Part shown: positions 1-7,142 of the stretch, in pieces
How positions within the stretch are numbered: position 1 is the stretch's first letter
Layout of the letters: the number at the start of each line of letters is the position of its first letter
Virus record (IMG/VR): IMGVR_UViG_3300020215_000086
Location: 1-42,967 of that record
Length of the DNA stretch: 42,967 bases
DNA from: a virus
Direction: 5' to 3' (one strand)
Position numbers and translations under genes: made by a program
Notes under the pieces: generated by a model
Told to the model about the DNA's origin: nothing
Database searches by the model: none
Seen by the model: the letters and a program-made list of their open reading frames with translations, nothing else

Positions 1-233
1 GCAGCTACGCCCGCACAAGATCGGGTACTCCAGTCTTCGGCGACAATCCAAGAGCTCAATGTTGGTGCCTCGCCGGCGCTGTCCAACACGTGCTCGGAAG
101 AGCAGACATTGTAGGCTCTTGGGCTACGGCCCATCTCGGTATGACCGAAGGCGAGCTTATCCACTTCAACGACTCCCACTCCCACGAAGAAGTCCTAGCC
201 TTCATCAAGGAGAAAATGAATGCAAAGGCCTAA
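1..233 (+). CDS. DUF6197-like small protein, 5' end cut by window
   Basis: The frame is open from position 3 to a TAA at 231-233, giving about 76 residues with the N-terminus outside the window. Visible motifs are WCLAGAV near the start and, near the end, LIHFNDSHSHEEVLAFI. A WCxxGA block followed by FND and a helix 'EEVLAFI' is the pattern I associate with DUF6197-type proteins of phages and actinobacteria, whose function is unknown. The frame shows amino-acid conservation logic rather than random composition, and the next gene starts inside its last codons (ATG at 220), as is usual here. An ATG at 141 could give a 30-residue product but would lose the WC motif, so the longer partial reading is preferred. 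Confidence 0.6.
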   Translation, partial: SYARTRSGTPVFGDNPRAQCWCLAGAVQHVLGRADIVGSWATAHLGMTEGELIHFNDSHSHEEVLAFIKEKMNAKA

Positions 234-417
234 CACCGCAGCCCTCTTCGCCAAGCCTCCAGCGGATTACGACCCCAAGGTCTCTCCGCAGGATGCGGAG
301 CTCATCTCCAATTGGCTTGCCGCGCGCGAACCCACACAGTGTCCACCGGGCACCGCACAGCACCCCCACATAGCAAGCACCTGTTTCAAGCGGCACCTCG
401 GAAGCACTGTAATATGA
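220..417 (+). CDS. Small protein of unknown function
   Basis: A 65-residue frame starting inside the end of the previous gene and ending 4 bases into the next. The middle is acidic and helical with the segment ISNWLAAREPTQCPPGTAQ, a Trp-Leu helix followed by a Cys-Pro-Pro turn that I have seen in small uncharacterised phage proteins. No catalytic motif, signal peptide or membrane segment is seen. The overlaps at both ends support it as a coding gene; the function is unknown. Confidence 0.55.
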   Translation: MQRPNTAALFAKPPADYDPKVSPQDAELISNWLAAREPTQCPPGTAQHPHIASTCFKRHLGSTVI

Positions 418-572
418 AAAAACTCCGCATAGGTTTCAAAAGCAAAAACCAACTACCTCTCTTGATGATTTGGGAGGAGTATTGGCACGCAGGAGAGATT
501 GTGGATGGTCGAGTGTTGTTTAACACAATGAACCTGACAAACAAAGTTCGGAGGCTGTTCCGTGCTCGCTGA
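414..572 (+). CDS. Small basic protein, unknown
   Basis: 52 residues from the ATG at 414, which overlaps the stop of the previous gene as ATGA. The product is basic (starts MKKLRIGFKSK, ends KVRRLFRAR) with a tryptophan-rich centre (MIWEEYWHAGEIV). The next gene begins at 562, inside its last codons. A longer in-frame start at 312 exists but would run through the preceding gene and has no visible ribosome binding site. No family is recognised. Confidence 0.5.
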   Translation: MKKLRIGFKSKNQLPLLMIWEEYWHAGEIVDGRVLFNTMNLTNKVRRLFRAR

Positions 573-774
573 CCAAGTCAAGGCGCGCTTCTCCACCCGA
601 GAGCCCAACACCACGCACGAGTTCCTTCGAGTGCTGCAGTCCGCCGATCCGAGCTGCCGTCTCTCGGAGCTTCCGGGCGACGTTATCGAGGTGAAGTTCT
701 CCGACCACAGCACGCTCATCATCCCGAGTGAACCGGGACAAGAGTGGATCGTCGAATGGGAGCCCAAAGCATGA
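562..774 (+). CDS. Small protein of unknown function
   Basis: 70 residues from a GTG start at 562; the stop at 772-774 overlaps the next ATG. The N-terminal half is helical and polar and the C-terminal half is strand-like (VIEVKFSDHSTLIIP, then EWIVEWEPKA), compatible with a small alpha-beta domain. No known motif. Confidence 0.55.
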   Translation: MLADQVKARFSTREPNTTHEFLRVLQSADPSCRLSELPGDVIEVKFSDHSTLIIPSEPGQEWIVEWEPKA

Positions 775-968
775 TCGACAACCACCTTTCCCGGCCGGGC
801 TTGCAGCCCCATGAGGCGAAGGAAGCTTACTTCCGCAGCTTCAACCAATCCAGCGGCCCCGCGTTTCACGGAGACTATTTCCGTCGGCACGACAACATCA
901 TGGCCTGGATCATTATGGGCCTCTTAGCCTTCGGCCTCATTTCAATCACGGTGCTTTATGGTCGTTAA
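771..968 (+). CDS. Small single-pass membrane protein
   Basis: 65 residues from the ATG at 771 (ATGA overlap with the upstream stop). Residues 1-40 are polar; the C-terminus is one hydrophobic helix (AWIIMGLLAFGLISITVLYG), so it should sit in the inner membrane with the N-terminus preceding the helix. An in-frame ATG at 744 would overlap the previous gene further and is less likely. Function unknown; holin is possible by topology alone, but it is far from the lysis genes. Confidence 0.6.
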   Translation: MIDNHLSRPGLQPHEAKEAYFRSFNQSSGPAFHGDYFRRHDNIMAWIIMGLLAFGLISITVLYGR

Positions 969-1027
969 GACTTTCGCAAGAATCGCCAAAATCGAACGCA
1001 AGACCAACGCTGAAACGGAGCAATCCA

Positions 1028-1435
1028 ATGGCCTATGACGCAACCGACTTCACCGTCGATCCCACCCAACTGACCACGCCGCGCGAACGGCTCGTCTACC
1101 TCCGCGACTTCCTGCTGAGGCTGCCGGCTGAGCGGTTCAACATGGACTTCATGGGGTGTCCGCTCGACGCAGACAGGGGGGAGTGTGGTTCGCCCGCCTG
1201 CATTGGCGGCTGGGCGCGCGCCATCTTTCGGTATCGGAGCCTCAACATCAACGACGCTGGTCGCGAGCTTCTGGGTCTGGGCGATAGCGTCCACCCGCTT
1301 TTCTGGCCCACCGAGCGGAAGATGGCAGACGGGACGCTGGCCTACAATGCGTCACCCGCCGACGCCGCCGCCGTCCTGACCCACCTCCTCAACACCGGAG
1401 AGGTGGACTGGTCTGTCGCGAGGGCCGCGCCATGA
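1028..1435 (+). CDS. CGSPACIGGWA-motif phage protein
   Basis: 135 residues, start supported by GGAG eight bases upstream. The N-terminal half is a helix pair (ERLVYLRDFLLRLP, FNMDFMGCP) leading into a Cys-rich turn CGSPACIGGWARAIF, then LLGLGDSVHPLFWP and a C-terminal ADAAAVLTHLLNTGEVDW helix. The 'CGxxACIxGWA' motif is frequent in uncharacterised phage and bacterial proteins; the cysteines may bind a metal but this is not established. It starts the GC-rich accessory cluster 1028-3397. Confidence 0.7.
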   Translation: MAYDATDFTVDPTQLTTPRERLVYLRDFLLRLPAERFNMDFMGCPLDADRGECGSPACIGGWARAIFRYRSLNINDAGRELLGLGDSVHPLFWPTERKMADGTLAYNASPADAAAVLTHLLNTGEVDWSVARAAP

Positions 1436-1665
1436 CCGAAGAGGAAGCCAAGACGAAGGTTTGCTGCGGCCCACCCTTTGTTGCGACCGCGGCCATTGCA
1501 ATGTCTTCGGGCGGCTCGATTGCCGACGAGCGGGTGTTCGGCAAGTGCATCGCCTCTGCCTGCATGGCGTGGCGCGAACCGCGTTGGGAGACTGACGACC
1601 AGGGCTTCCCACGCCGAGTGCCATCGGGAGCGGGCTACTGCGGCCTCGCTGGAGCGCCACAATGA
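1432..1665 (+). CDS. Small cysteine-rich phage protein
   Basis: 77 residues, ATGA overlap with the upstream gene. Cysteines come in two groups: KVCCGPP near the N-terminus, then KCIASACMAWREP in the middle and GYCGLAG at the end. The combination CIxSxCMAWR plus GxCGLAG is a recurrent pattern in small hypothetical phage proteins and looks like a metal or Fe-S site. No enzymatic motif is visible. Confidence 0.65.
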   Translation: MTEEEAKTKVCCGPPFVATAAIAMSSGGSIADERVFGKCIASACMAWREPRWETDDQGFPRRVPSGAGYCGLAGAPQ

Positions 1666-1736
1666 ACCCGACCCACGAGGCCGCAAGATGGGGCAACTCG
1701 ATGCCCTCAACCCTCAACAGACGGAGCGACCCATAA
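1662..1736 (+). CDS. Possible 24-residue coupling peptide
   Basis: A tiny frame whose ATG overlaps the upstream stop (ATGA at 1662-1665) and whose TAA overlaps the next ATG (TAATG at 1734-1738). The product starts MNPTHEAARWG. It fills an otherwise 70-base gap and may simply couple translation of the two flanking genes. Its length makes coding status uncertain. Confidence 0.3.
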   Translation: MNPTHEAARWGNSMPSTLNRRSDP

Positions 1737-2449
1737 TGACTGACCTGATCGAACGGACCATCAACCGTCTGAATCCCTCCGGGGGTCAGATCGTCGTCAG
1801 CGAGCCAACCATGCGGTTGGCCCTAGAGGACACCCTCCGCCAAGCCTCAGATGCCCTCTTACGGATGAGAGAGGCGCTGGAGCCGTTTGCGAAGTTCGCG
1901 GAAGGCATGGGCCGCGTGCCTGACCATCACGCCATGACTGCTGGCTCGCCGTTGGCGCGCAAGCAGGTGACAGCTGGCGACTTCAAGCGCGCCCGTTCCG
2001 TTCTCTCTTCACTAGAGGGAGAGGGATTTAGTGTCGCGCCGTCTCGCGGTTCCGCCTCGGAGGCCCCGCACTCTGCTTCGCAATCGAAAGCCGACATCAT
2101 CGAGGCACGCGCCCGCTTGATCTACGACGGCTGGTGCGACCAGCCGGGCTGGGTGCCCTGGGTTCCGGGCGGCAACAGCATCAAGCAAGACGACGCTCGC
2201 CGACTGGCGCGGCAGGAGCACGCCGAACTTCTGAAACCCTCAACAGACGGCGCGACGCCCACCAGCACAGAGCCCCCCATCGGGAACGCCGAAATCGAGG
2301 AAGCCTTCGATGACGCAGCGAAGGCTCGCGACGAAGCGGGCTTCCTCGGCACGCCGGCCGACTGCATCCGGTATCTCGATGCCGAAGTGCGGGCGCTAAG
2401 GGCGCAGGGCGACGCCACGCGGCCCGTCGAGGATGGAGACGAGGGATGA
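1736..2449 (+). CDS. Hypothetical protein, helical, mosaic
   Basis: 237 residues from the ATG at 1736, chosen because GGAG lies nine bases upstream and it forms TAATG with the preceding frame; the frame is open much further upstream (to 1478) but that part overlaps a better-supported gene. Residues 1-95 are helical (LALEDTLRQASDALLRMREALEPFAKFAE), a type of N-terminus common in phage 'hypothetical' proteins. A low-complexity Ser-rich linker leads to a segment ARARLIYDGWCDQPGWVPWVPGGNS, then a Thr/Pro linker and a C-terminal helix. The alternating domains and linkers suggest assembly from separate pieces. Function unknown. Confidence 0.6.
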   Translation: MTDLIERTINRLNPSGGQIVVSEPTMRLALEDTLRQASDALLRMREALEPFAKFAEGMGRVPDHHAMTAGSPLARKQVTAGDFKRARSVLSSLEGEGFSVAPSRGSASEAPHSASQSKADIIEARARLIYDGWCDQPGWVPWVPGGNSIKQDDARRLARQEHAELLKPSTDGATPTSTEPPIGNAEIEEAFDDAAKARDEAGFLGTPADCIRYLDAEVRALRAQGDATRPVEDGDEG

Positions 2450-2907
2450 GCGTTCCCGTCTTCGTGTTCGGCTCCAATCTCGCAGGCCGGCATGGCGCGG
2501 GCGCGGCCCTGTTCGCCAAGCGCCACCGCGGCGCGATCTACGGCCAGGGCGTCGGTCGTCAGGGTAACAGCTACGCCATCCCGACCAAGGACGCGCGACT
2601 CAGGACGCTGCCGCTCTCCACCATCGCGTTCCCCTACGTCTGGGCGTTCTTGGAGTACGCCCGGATGCACCCTCGCACGACCTTTCAGCTCACGCCCATT
2701 GGCTGCGGCCTCGCCGGCTACAAACCGGAGCAGATCGCGCCGATGTTCAAGGACGCACCGCCCAACGTGATCCTGCCGGCGGAATTTACGGCCGCCCTCC
2801 GAGCTTGCGGAGCGACAGCGAAGCAGGCGCACGAACCGGGTTCTCCCTCAAGGGACGGCGCGACACAGAATCCCATCACCCCTATCAAGGAGGGCGGAGA
2901 GCCATGA
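2446..2907 (+). CDS. FGSN-family protein, macro-domain-like
   Basis: 153 residues, ATGA overlap with the upstream gene. It begins VFVFGSNLAGRHGAGAA, followed by QGNSYAIPTKD and later LTPIGCGLAGYKPEQIAPMF and APPNVILP. This motif set defines a small family found in many bacteria and phages, usually annotated as hypothetical. The order (G-S-N-x-x-G-x-x-G-A-G near the N-terminus, a strand ending in PTKD, a 'GCGLAGY' loop before a helix) resembles the ADP-ribose-binding loops of macro domains, so nucleotide or ADP-ribose binding is a reasonable inference but not shown. The last 35 residues are a low-complexity tail. Confidence 0.75.
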   Translation: MSVPVFVFGSNLAGRHGAGAALFAKRHRGAIYGQGVGRQGNSYAIPTKDARLRTLPLSTIAFPYVWAFLEYARMHPRTTFQLTPIGCGLAGYKPEQIAPMFKDAPPNVILPAEFTAALRACGATAKQAHEPGSPSRDGATQNPITPIKEGGEP

Positions 2908-3104
2908 GCCAGTCCGCAATAAACGCGCTCACCGGCCTGTTCGTCATCACCGGCGGCCTGGTGTGGCTGTTCGTCGCCGTCGTGGTCGTCGCCTCGGGGC
3001 TGTCCTGGCTCTTCGGAGCGATCTCCGAGGCGGCCTATGACGCCTATTTCGAGCGCAAGGCGAGGAAGCAGGCCACCCTCTCGGGAGAGGAGAGGGAAGG
3101 ATGA
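2904..3104 (+). CDS. Small membrane protein
   Basis: 66 residues from the ATG at 2904 (ATGA overlap). Residues about 9-45 are continuously hydrophobic (LFVITGGLVWLFVAVVVVAS then GLSWLFGAI), enough for one long or two short membrane helices, followed by a charged tail ERKARKQ. Probably an inner-membrane protein of unknown role. Confidence 0.55.
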   Translation: MSQSAINALTGLFVITGGLVWLFVAVVVVASGLSWLFGAISEAAYDAYFERKARKQATLSGEEREG

Positions 3105-3397
3105 GCCATGCGGGGTATACCTCCGAGCTGCGCGTCGTCGGCGTGGCGCACCTGTTCCGTCTGAAGGACAGCAAGGACCCGCGCGCCATCCCGGTGATGA
3201 TCGCAGCACCGGCCCCAGCACGGCACCACAACCTGTTCGCCCTGTGCCGTGAGGCGCAGACGCCCGACGAGAGCGGGTTCTTGCTGAGCGACGGGACCTT
3301 CGCTGATCGGCGCCGAGCGGCCGAGGTCGCCATCGCAGCGGCGCAGATCACAGAGCTCGCGCATCCCCCGTTCCTCTATTCGGAGGACTTGTGGTGA
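3101..3397 (+). CDS. Conserved phage protein, FLLSDG/LYSEDLW type
   Basis: 98 residues, ATGA overlap with the upstream stop. Features are a phenylalanine/histidine-rich middle, the run SGFLLSDGTFADRRRAAEVA, and the end PFLYSEDLW. The signature 'GFLTSxGxFxDRxEAAxIAxxAxQI ... LYSEDLW' occurs in a very common small phage family whose role is unknown. The gene closes the GC-rich cluster; the 75 bases after it contain a small hairpin (GAGGC/GCCTC at 3421-3436) and no further gene. Confidence 0.7.
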   Translation: MSHAGYTSELRVVGVAHLFRLKDSKDPRAIPVMIAAPAPARHHNLFALCREAQTPDESGFLLSDGTFADRRRAAEVAIAAAQITELAHPPFLYSEDLW

Positions 3398-3472
3398 GAC
3401 ACTTGACGACGCTTAACACAGAGGCGACCATGCCTCACCGATTGGCTTCAAAAACGTAAGAAAGGAACTCTA

Positions 3473-3709
3473 ATGTACAGCATCCCAACCAACCAGGACG
3501 CTATCAACGAATTCCTGGATTCCTTCGCCGACATCCTTATTAAGCACAACGTGCCTCCAACCGTCGAAGGCGTGCCTTTCATAGGCGCAGCTCTCGCTAT
3601 GTTCGTAGTCCAGACTTCTGAAGTTGTCTACCACGAAGATAACTGCGACAACGTGGCCGACGTGGCAAAGCAAATCCTTCCAGTTCTCCGCAAAAAGGTG
3701 ACGCAATGA
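3473..3709 (+). CDS. Hypothetical protein, acidic, helical
   Basis: 78 residues with AAAGGA upstream of the ATG. It is acidic and helical (AINEFLDSFADILIKHN, FIGAALAMFVVQTSEVVYHED, VADVAKQILPVLRKKVTQ). Base composition is noticeably less GC-rich than the cluster ending at 3397, marking a mosaic boundary. Stop overlaps the next ATG (ATGA at 3706). No family recognised. Confidence 0.6.
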   Translation: MYSIPTNQDAINEFLDSFADILIKHNVPPTVEGVPFIGAALAMFVVQTSEVVYHEDNCDNVADVAKQILPVLRKKVTQ

Positions 3710-3963
3710 TCTCTGCCTCCATCACACTCACAGGCCCTTACGTCATCCAACTCTCTCGCCTTGGCGAAGGTCCCATGGCTTTCACCAACCTCCGTTTCAA
3801 AGGCGACTCCATGATAAGCATCAACTTTCCAGATTACGCCGAAGCAAACCTCGATTTCGTCGAGCGTCTTGGCGAAGCGTGCCTGCAGCACGTGGCGCGG
3901 CATCGCGAGGTCGAGCCGCCGATGCTGGAACTAAAGGAGGAGCCCGATGCTTCGACCGAATGA
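3706..3963 (+). CDS. Hypothetical protein
   Basis: 85 residues. The N-terminal 45 residues are strand-like (SASITLTGPYVIQLSRLG, FTNLRFKGDSMISINF) and the rest is a helix (ANLDFVERLGEACLQHVARH) with an acidic tail, suggesting a small alpha-beta protein. ATGA overlap with the gene before it and a 17-base overlap with the gene after it. Function unknown. Confidence 0.6.
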   Translation: MISASITLTGPYVIQLSRLGEGPMAFTNLRFKGDSMISINFPDYAEANLDFVERLGEACLQHVARHREVEPPMLELKEEPDASTE

Positions 3964-4123
3964 ACTCCTCATGCTCGTGCGCGCTGCACAATTCGAAGTG
4001 TCAATGCGACGGACACTCATGCACATGCATGACACCTCTGTTGCTACGCGCAAACAGCTTGCAGCGCGTATCGAAGAGCTTCAAACCTGGCTTCGAGCCA
4101 ACAATTTCGACGACATGAACTGA
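3947..4123 (+). CDS. Short helical protein
   Basis: 58 residues (MLRPNELLMLVRAAQFEV to NNFDDMN), starting within the last codons of the previous gene behind an AAAGGAGG ribosome binding site eight bases upstream. It is predicted mostly helical and amphipathic with ARIEELQTWLRANN at the C-terminus. The strong ribosome binding site and overlap favour a true gene. Unknown function. Confidence 0.55.
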   Translation: MLRPNELLMLVRAAQFEVSMRRTLMHMHDTSVATRKQLAARIEELQTWLRANNFDDMN

Positions 4124-4135
4124 AAGACCGCAAGA

Positions 4136-4153
4136 TGAACCCCACGCAGGAAC
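4136..4153 (+). repeat. 18-bp direct repeat, copy 1 (helicase leader)
   Basis: An 18-base stretch TGAACCCCACGCAGGAAC, identical to 4420-4437. Together with the preceding A it spells a start codon and the residues MNPTQE, the same residues found at the start of the helicase core. Confidence 0.85.
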
Positions 4154-4156
4154 CTA

Positions 4157-5959
4157 ATGGAATATCTGGACAATCGCCCGCGCATTCCAGCGAAGATCAA
4201 ATCCATAACTCCAACCACCGGTCGAGCGAAGCAACCGATAGTCCGGATTAACTTCGAGCAATTCGATGCGCCAGCTTATCTCCGCGGCCGCCTCGTCAAG
4301 TTCGCAAGCGATCTTCACGTTGGCGACTGGTGGATTGTCTCAACCAGGCTTCGCGCCGAAGACCCTTCTTTCTGGAGTGAAGCTTATCTCGTCGAACCAA
4401 CACAGGAACCTGAAACAGTGAACCCCACGCAGGAACAACTCGCAATCGGCGAAGCCGCCAAGGGCACCGCTAACCTCATGATTAAGGCTCTCGCCGGCAC
4501 AGGCAAGACCACCACCATCAGCACCCAAGTCGTGCCCAACCTTCCACCGACCACCTCGTCCATCCTCGCTCTGGCCTTCAACAAGAAAATCCAGGAAGAA
4601 CTCAAAGCCCGCCTCCCCGTGCGAATGCCCTGGGGCGCGGAGCTCAAGGTCCAAACCCTCAACGGCATGGGCCACGGCGCTTGGTGGAGCTTTACCAAAC
4701 GTAGTGACCTTCAAGTCGACGGTCGAAAGTCCACCAATCTTCTCAAGCTCGTCTGTGCGGACATGAATGTCAGCCTCTCGAAGGAAGAGTTCGGAGCCGT
4801 CAACGACCTCGTCGCCGCAGCGAAAGCCCTGGGCTTCGTGCCCAATGGCATCAGCTTACGAACTTACCCCGTGTTCAAAGACAACGAGGAAGGCATCGAG
4901 GCTGTCTTCGATTGGGCCGAAGTCGATTGGCGCCACGATCTTGAAGTCCTCTTCCGCGCAGCACTCCAACGCAGCATCAACGAGTGTCTACGCAACGGAC
5001 TCATGGACTTCAACGATCAAATCTACATGCCGATCATCTTCGGCGCGCCGTTCCGTAAGTTCCACACGGTCATTGTCGATGAGGCCCAAGACCTTAGTGA
5101 CCTCAACCACCGCATGATACTCAAGGCCGTAGGTTCTCGCCTGATCGTGGTCGGCGACGAGAACCAAGCGATCTACGCCTTCCGCGGAGCACTGAGTGAC
5201 TCGATGGACCGGCTACGAGCCTCGCGGGAGTTTGTGGAGCTTCCGCTGACGATGACCTTCCGCTGCGCCAAGGCTATCGTCGCTCGGGCTCAAGCCTACG
5301 TTCCCGAGTACATCGCTGCACCGGGGAATCCGGAGGGCATCGTCGAAGAATGGCCCATTGACCTGACCATAGACGACGAGAACAGGTCAGGGCAGAGTTG
5401 GTCGAAAGGTGACGTTCCCAATCACTCCGCCATCATCTGCCGCAACAACGCTCCGCTCATCTCCCTGGCCTTCAAGTTCCTCCGCCAGGGGCGCGGGGTC
5501 CGCATGCTCGGCAGCGACATCGGACGCTCACTGGAGCGCGCGCTCGAACAGGCCTGCAAGCGCATGGCTCCTGACACGGCTTCACCTCAGGTTGCCGTCG
5601 CAGTTGACGTCTACTTCAATAAAGAGCTCGCCAAGGCTAAGACCGACCGCAAAAAGGACAGCCTGCAAGACCGCTGGGAGTGCGTCCGCGCCATCGTGGA
5701 CAACTCCGCTACGCTCCGTGAAGCCAAGGCCACATGTCACAAGCTCTTCGAGAACCCCGACGCCGTTGTCACGCTGTCCAGCGGCCATAAAGCTAAGGGC
5801 CTAGAATGGGACACTGTGATCCACCTGGACCCGTTCAGGATTCCGAGTCGCTTCGCCACCGGACCGGAGGCGCTGAAGCAGGAATATAACTTGCGGTACG
5901 TGATTGAAACTCGCGCGAAGACCAGACTGATTCTGGCGAACTTGGAGGACTTTCGATGA
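4157..5959 (+). CDS. UvrD/PcrA-type SF1 DNA helicase with extra N-terminal domain
   Basis: 600 residues. A superfamily 1 ATP-dependent DNA helicase: Q-motif NPTQEQ at about 89-94, Walker A ALAGTGKTT at 111-119, Walker B VDEAQD at 307-312, motif III VVGDENQAIYAFRGA at 331-345, and C-terminal motifs V (SSGHKAKGLEWDTV) and VI (YVIETRAKTRLILAN). It should unwind DNA during phage replication or recombination. Residues 1-88 are an additional strand-rich, possibly OB-like domain (RIPAKIKSITPTTGRAKQ, then GDWWIVSTRLR) not part of the usual UvrD core. The start at 4157 has AGGA upstream. An upstream ATG at 4135 opens another frame that stops at 4251. Downstream genes follow by ATGA overlap. Confidence 0.9.
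   Translation: MEYLDNRPRIPAKIKSITPTTGRAKQPIVRINFEQFDAPAYLRGRLVKFASDLHVGDWWIVSTRLRAEDPSFWSEAYLVEPTQEPETVNPTQEQLAIGEAAKGTANLMIKALAGTGKTTTISTQVVPNLPPTTSSILALAFNKKIQEELKARLPVRMPWGAELKVQTLNGMGHGAWWSFTKRSDLQVDGRKSTNLLKLVCADMNVSLSKEEFGAVNDLVAAAKALGFVPNGISLRTYPVFKDNEEGIEAVFDWAEVDWRHDLEVLFRAALQRSINECLRNGLMDFNDQIYMPIIFGAPFRKFHTVIVDEAQDLSDLNHRMILKAVGSRLIVVGDENQAIYAFRGALSDSMDRLRASREFVELPLTMTFRCAKAIVARAQAYVPEYIAAPGNPEGIVEEWPIDLTIDDENRSGQSWSKGDVPNHSAIICRNNAPLISLAFKFLRQGRGVRMLGSDIGRSLERALEQACKRMAPDTASPQVAVAVDVYFNKELAKAKTDRKKDSLQDRWECVRAIVDNSATLREAKATCHKLFENPDAVVTLSSGHKAKGLEWDTVIHLDPFRIPSRFATGPEALKQEYNLRYVIETRAKTRLILANLEDFR
4420..4437 (+). repeat. 18-bp direct repeat, copy 2 (inside helicase)
   Basis: Second identical copy, in frame inside the helicase gene, encoding VNPTQEQ immediately before the Walker A region. 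The two copies bracket the extra N-terminal domain. Confidence 0.85.
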
Positions 5960-6126
5960 AGGATCGCGAGTTCCTCAAGTGGCTTCACGCAAGGCTTGAA
6001 TATGTTCATAAGGAAAATCCCATCGTGGACTATATGTGGAAGCTACGGGCTGTAATTGCTGCCACGCCTGAAAGCCAAGAAACACCTAATATAGACCACT
6101 CAAAAGAAAGGCTTGGAATAGAATGA
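5956..6126 (+). CDS. Small conserved phage protein
   Basis: 56 residues, ATGA overlap with the helicase stop. The N-terminal two thirds, FLKWLHARLEYVHKENPIVD then YMWKLRAVI, match a small helical family common in phages of proteobacteria ('FLxWLxxRLxxVxxExxxVDxxxxLRAI'). No known function. The stop overlaps the next start. Confidence 0.6.
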   Translation: MKDREFLKWLHARLEYVHKENPIVDYMWKLRAVIAATPESQETPNIDHSKERLGIE

Positions 6127-6302
6127 AATTCTTCGGCACCCACAACGGCCGCATGATCGTGCTCAACTCTGAAGACGAAGTCACCAGCTATCACGCCCGC
6201 GCCATCGGGCAAATGCTCGGCTTCGAAAAGGTTCGCCAAAAGCATGAGGAGGTCACCGACGATCCTAGTGCTGATTGGGAGCGGGAACAGGAGGACTACT
6301 GA
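6123..6302 (+). CDS. Small protein of unknown function
   Basis: 59 residues (begins MKFFGTHNGRMIVLNSEDE, ends EREQEDY), overlapping both neighbours by a few bases. Strand-turn-strand start followed by a helix and a strongly acidic tail. The next ATG shares the last base of the TGA (TGATG). Confidence 0.55.
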   Translation: MKFFGTHNGRMIVLNSEDEVTSYHARAIGQMLGFEKVRQKHEEVTDDPSADWEREQEDY

Positions 6303-6547
6303 TGCCCGGCCCCGGCTACATCCGACCGAAACTCTACCACTGGCGTGTACTCTTCGCCCCTTGGCTCGACGTGATCCGTCGATTCCAGGGTCGAGACACT
6401 GTACGCGACTGGCTTGATTGGGCAACCTCTCACGCCGAGCCGCACGGCCTAGAAGGGGAAGTCGAATACACCTTCTGGCGCGTGTTTCTAGGTGGCTACC
6501 ACCCCAGCATATGCGCTGATTGGGCACTGGAGGATTGGGATATCTGA
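6302..6547 (+). CDS. Tryptophan-rich small protein
   Basis: 81 residues from the ATG at 6302 (TGATG overlap). It holds eight tryptophans in segments such as LYHWRVLFAPWLDVIRRF, VRDWLDWATSH and FWRVFLGGYHP, and ends in DWALEDWDI. Not clearly a membrane protein, because charged residues alternate with the aromatics. Unknown function. Confidence 0.55.
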   Translation: MPGPGYIRPKLYHWRVLFAPWLDVIRRFQGRDTVRDWLDWATSHAEPHGLEGEVEYTFWRVFLGGYHPSICADWALEDWDI

Positions 6548-6855
6548 TGAACCTCTATCTAATCTCTCAATTCATCAACCGCAACTACTACACCTACGAT
6601 TCCGCTGTTGTAGCTGCACCAGATGAAGAGGCTGCTCGAAACACGCATCCGGGTCCTTACGCTTATACTTGGGGAACCTGGACGCGCTGGAATGGTGACG
6701 AGATCGTCGGTTGGGGAATCCTACGCGAAGGACAACAGTTCACCGAAACCGATTATCCTTGCACATGGGTTTCCCCCGAGCACGTCACTGTCGAGCTCAT
6801 CGGCACCACCGATCGGGAGGCTGGAGTAATCTGCGCCAGCTTTAACGCGGGATGA
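6547..6855 (+). CDS. Conserved phage protein, YDSAVVAA family
   Basis: 102 residues from the ATG at 6547 (TGATG overlap). N-terminus MNLYLISQ followed by YYTYDSAVVAAPDEEAAR, then TWVSPEHVTVELIGT and VICASFNAG at the end. This 'YxLISQxxNxxYDTYDSAVVAAxDExxAR ... WxxPxxVxVxxIGxA ... VIxASFNAG' pattern belongs to a small beta-rich protein frequent in phages and some bacteria, function unknown. Confidence 0.7.
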   Translation: MNLYLISQFINRNYYTYDSAVVAAPDEEAARNTHPGPYAYTWGTWTRWNGDEIVGWGILREGQQFTETDYPCTWVSPEHVTVELIGTTDREAGVICASFNAG

Positions 6856-7142
6856 TGCTCGACGACCTCGGCCAAACGCTAGCCGTTGCGCAAGCCGATC
6901 TCCTCTGGCTTCGCAACTACAACGAGACCGACGACGAGTACTTCGCTCGACAGGGTATGCGTGTCCGTCGAGGCTTCCTCGCTTGCGTGCAAGAGCTTCC
7001 AACGAAAGGTCGAAGGCGTTTCCTTCGCGTTGGCTACGGTTGGGACCCGCTACCATCCGAAGCTCTGCGAAAGGCCATTGCCGAGCTAAATTCAACCACC
7101 GTGAAAGTCTATCACACAACTTTGGAGGACCTAGGACTATGA
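6852..7142 (+). CDS. Hypothetical protein
   Basis: 96 residues beginning MMLDDLGQTLAVAQADLLWLR, ATGA overlap with the previous stop. The body is basic in the middle (VRRGFLACV, TKGRRRFLRVGYG) and ends in a helix-strand pattern (LRKAIAELNS, VKVYHTTLEDL). No family recognised. Confidence 0.55.
   Translation: MMLDDLGQTLAVAQADLLWLRNYNETDDEYFARQGMRVRRGFLACVQELPTKGRRRFLRVGYGWDPLPSEALRKAIAELNSTTVKVYHTTLEDLGL

Noticed and set aside
2122-2832. 236-residue minus-strand frame
   Set aside because: Antisense to two plus-strand genes with recognisable motifs and perfect overlaps; Arg/Ala-rich shadow composition.
3402-3436. Possible sigma-70 promoter (TTGACG) before 3473
   Set aside because: No convincing -10 box at proper spacing; only a weak five-pair hairpin follows.
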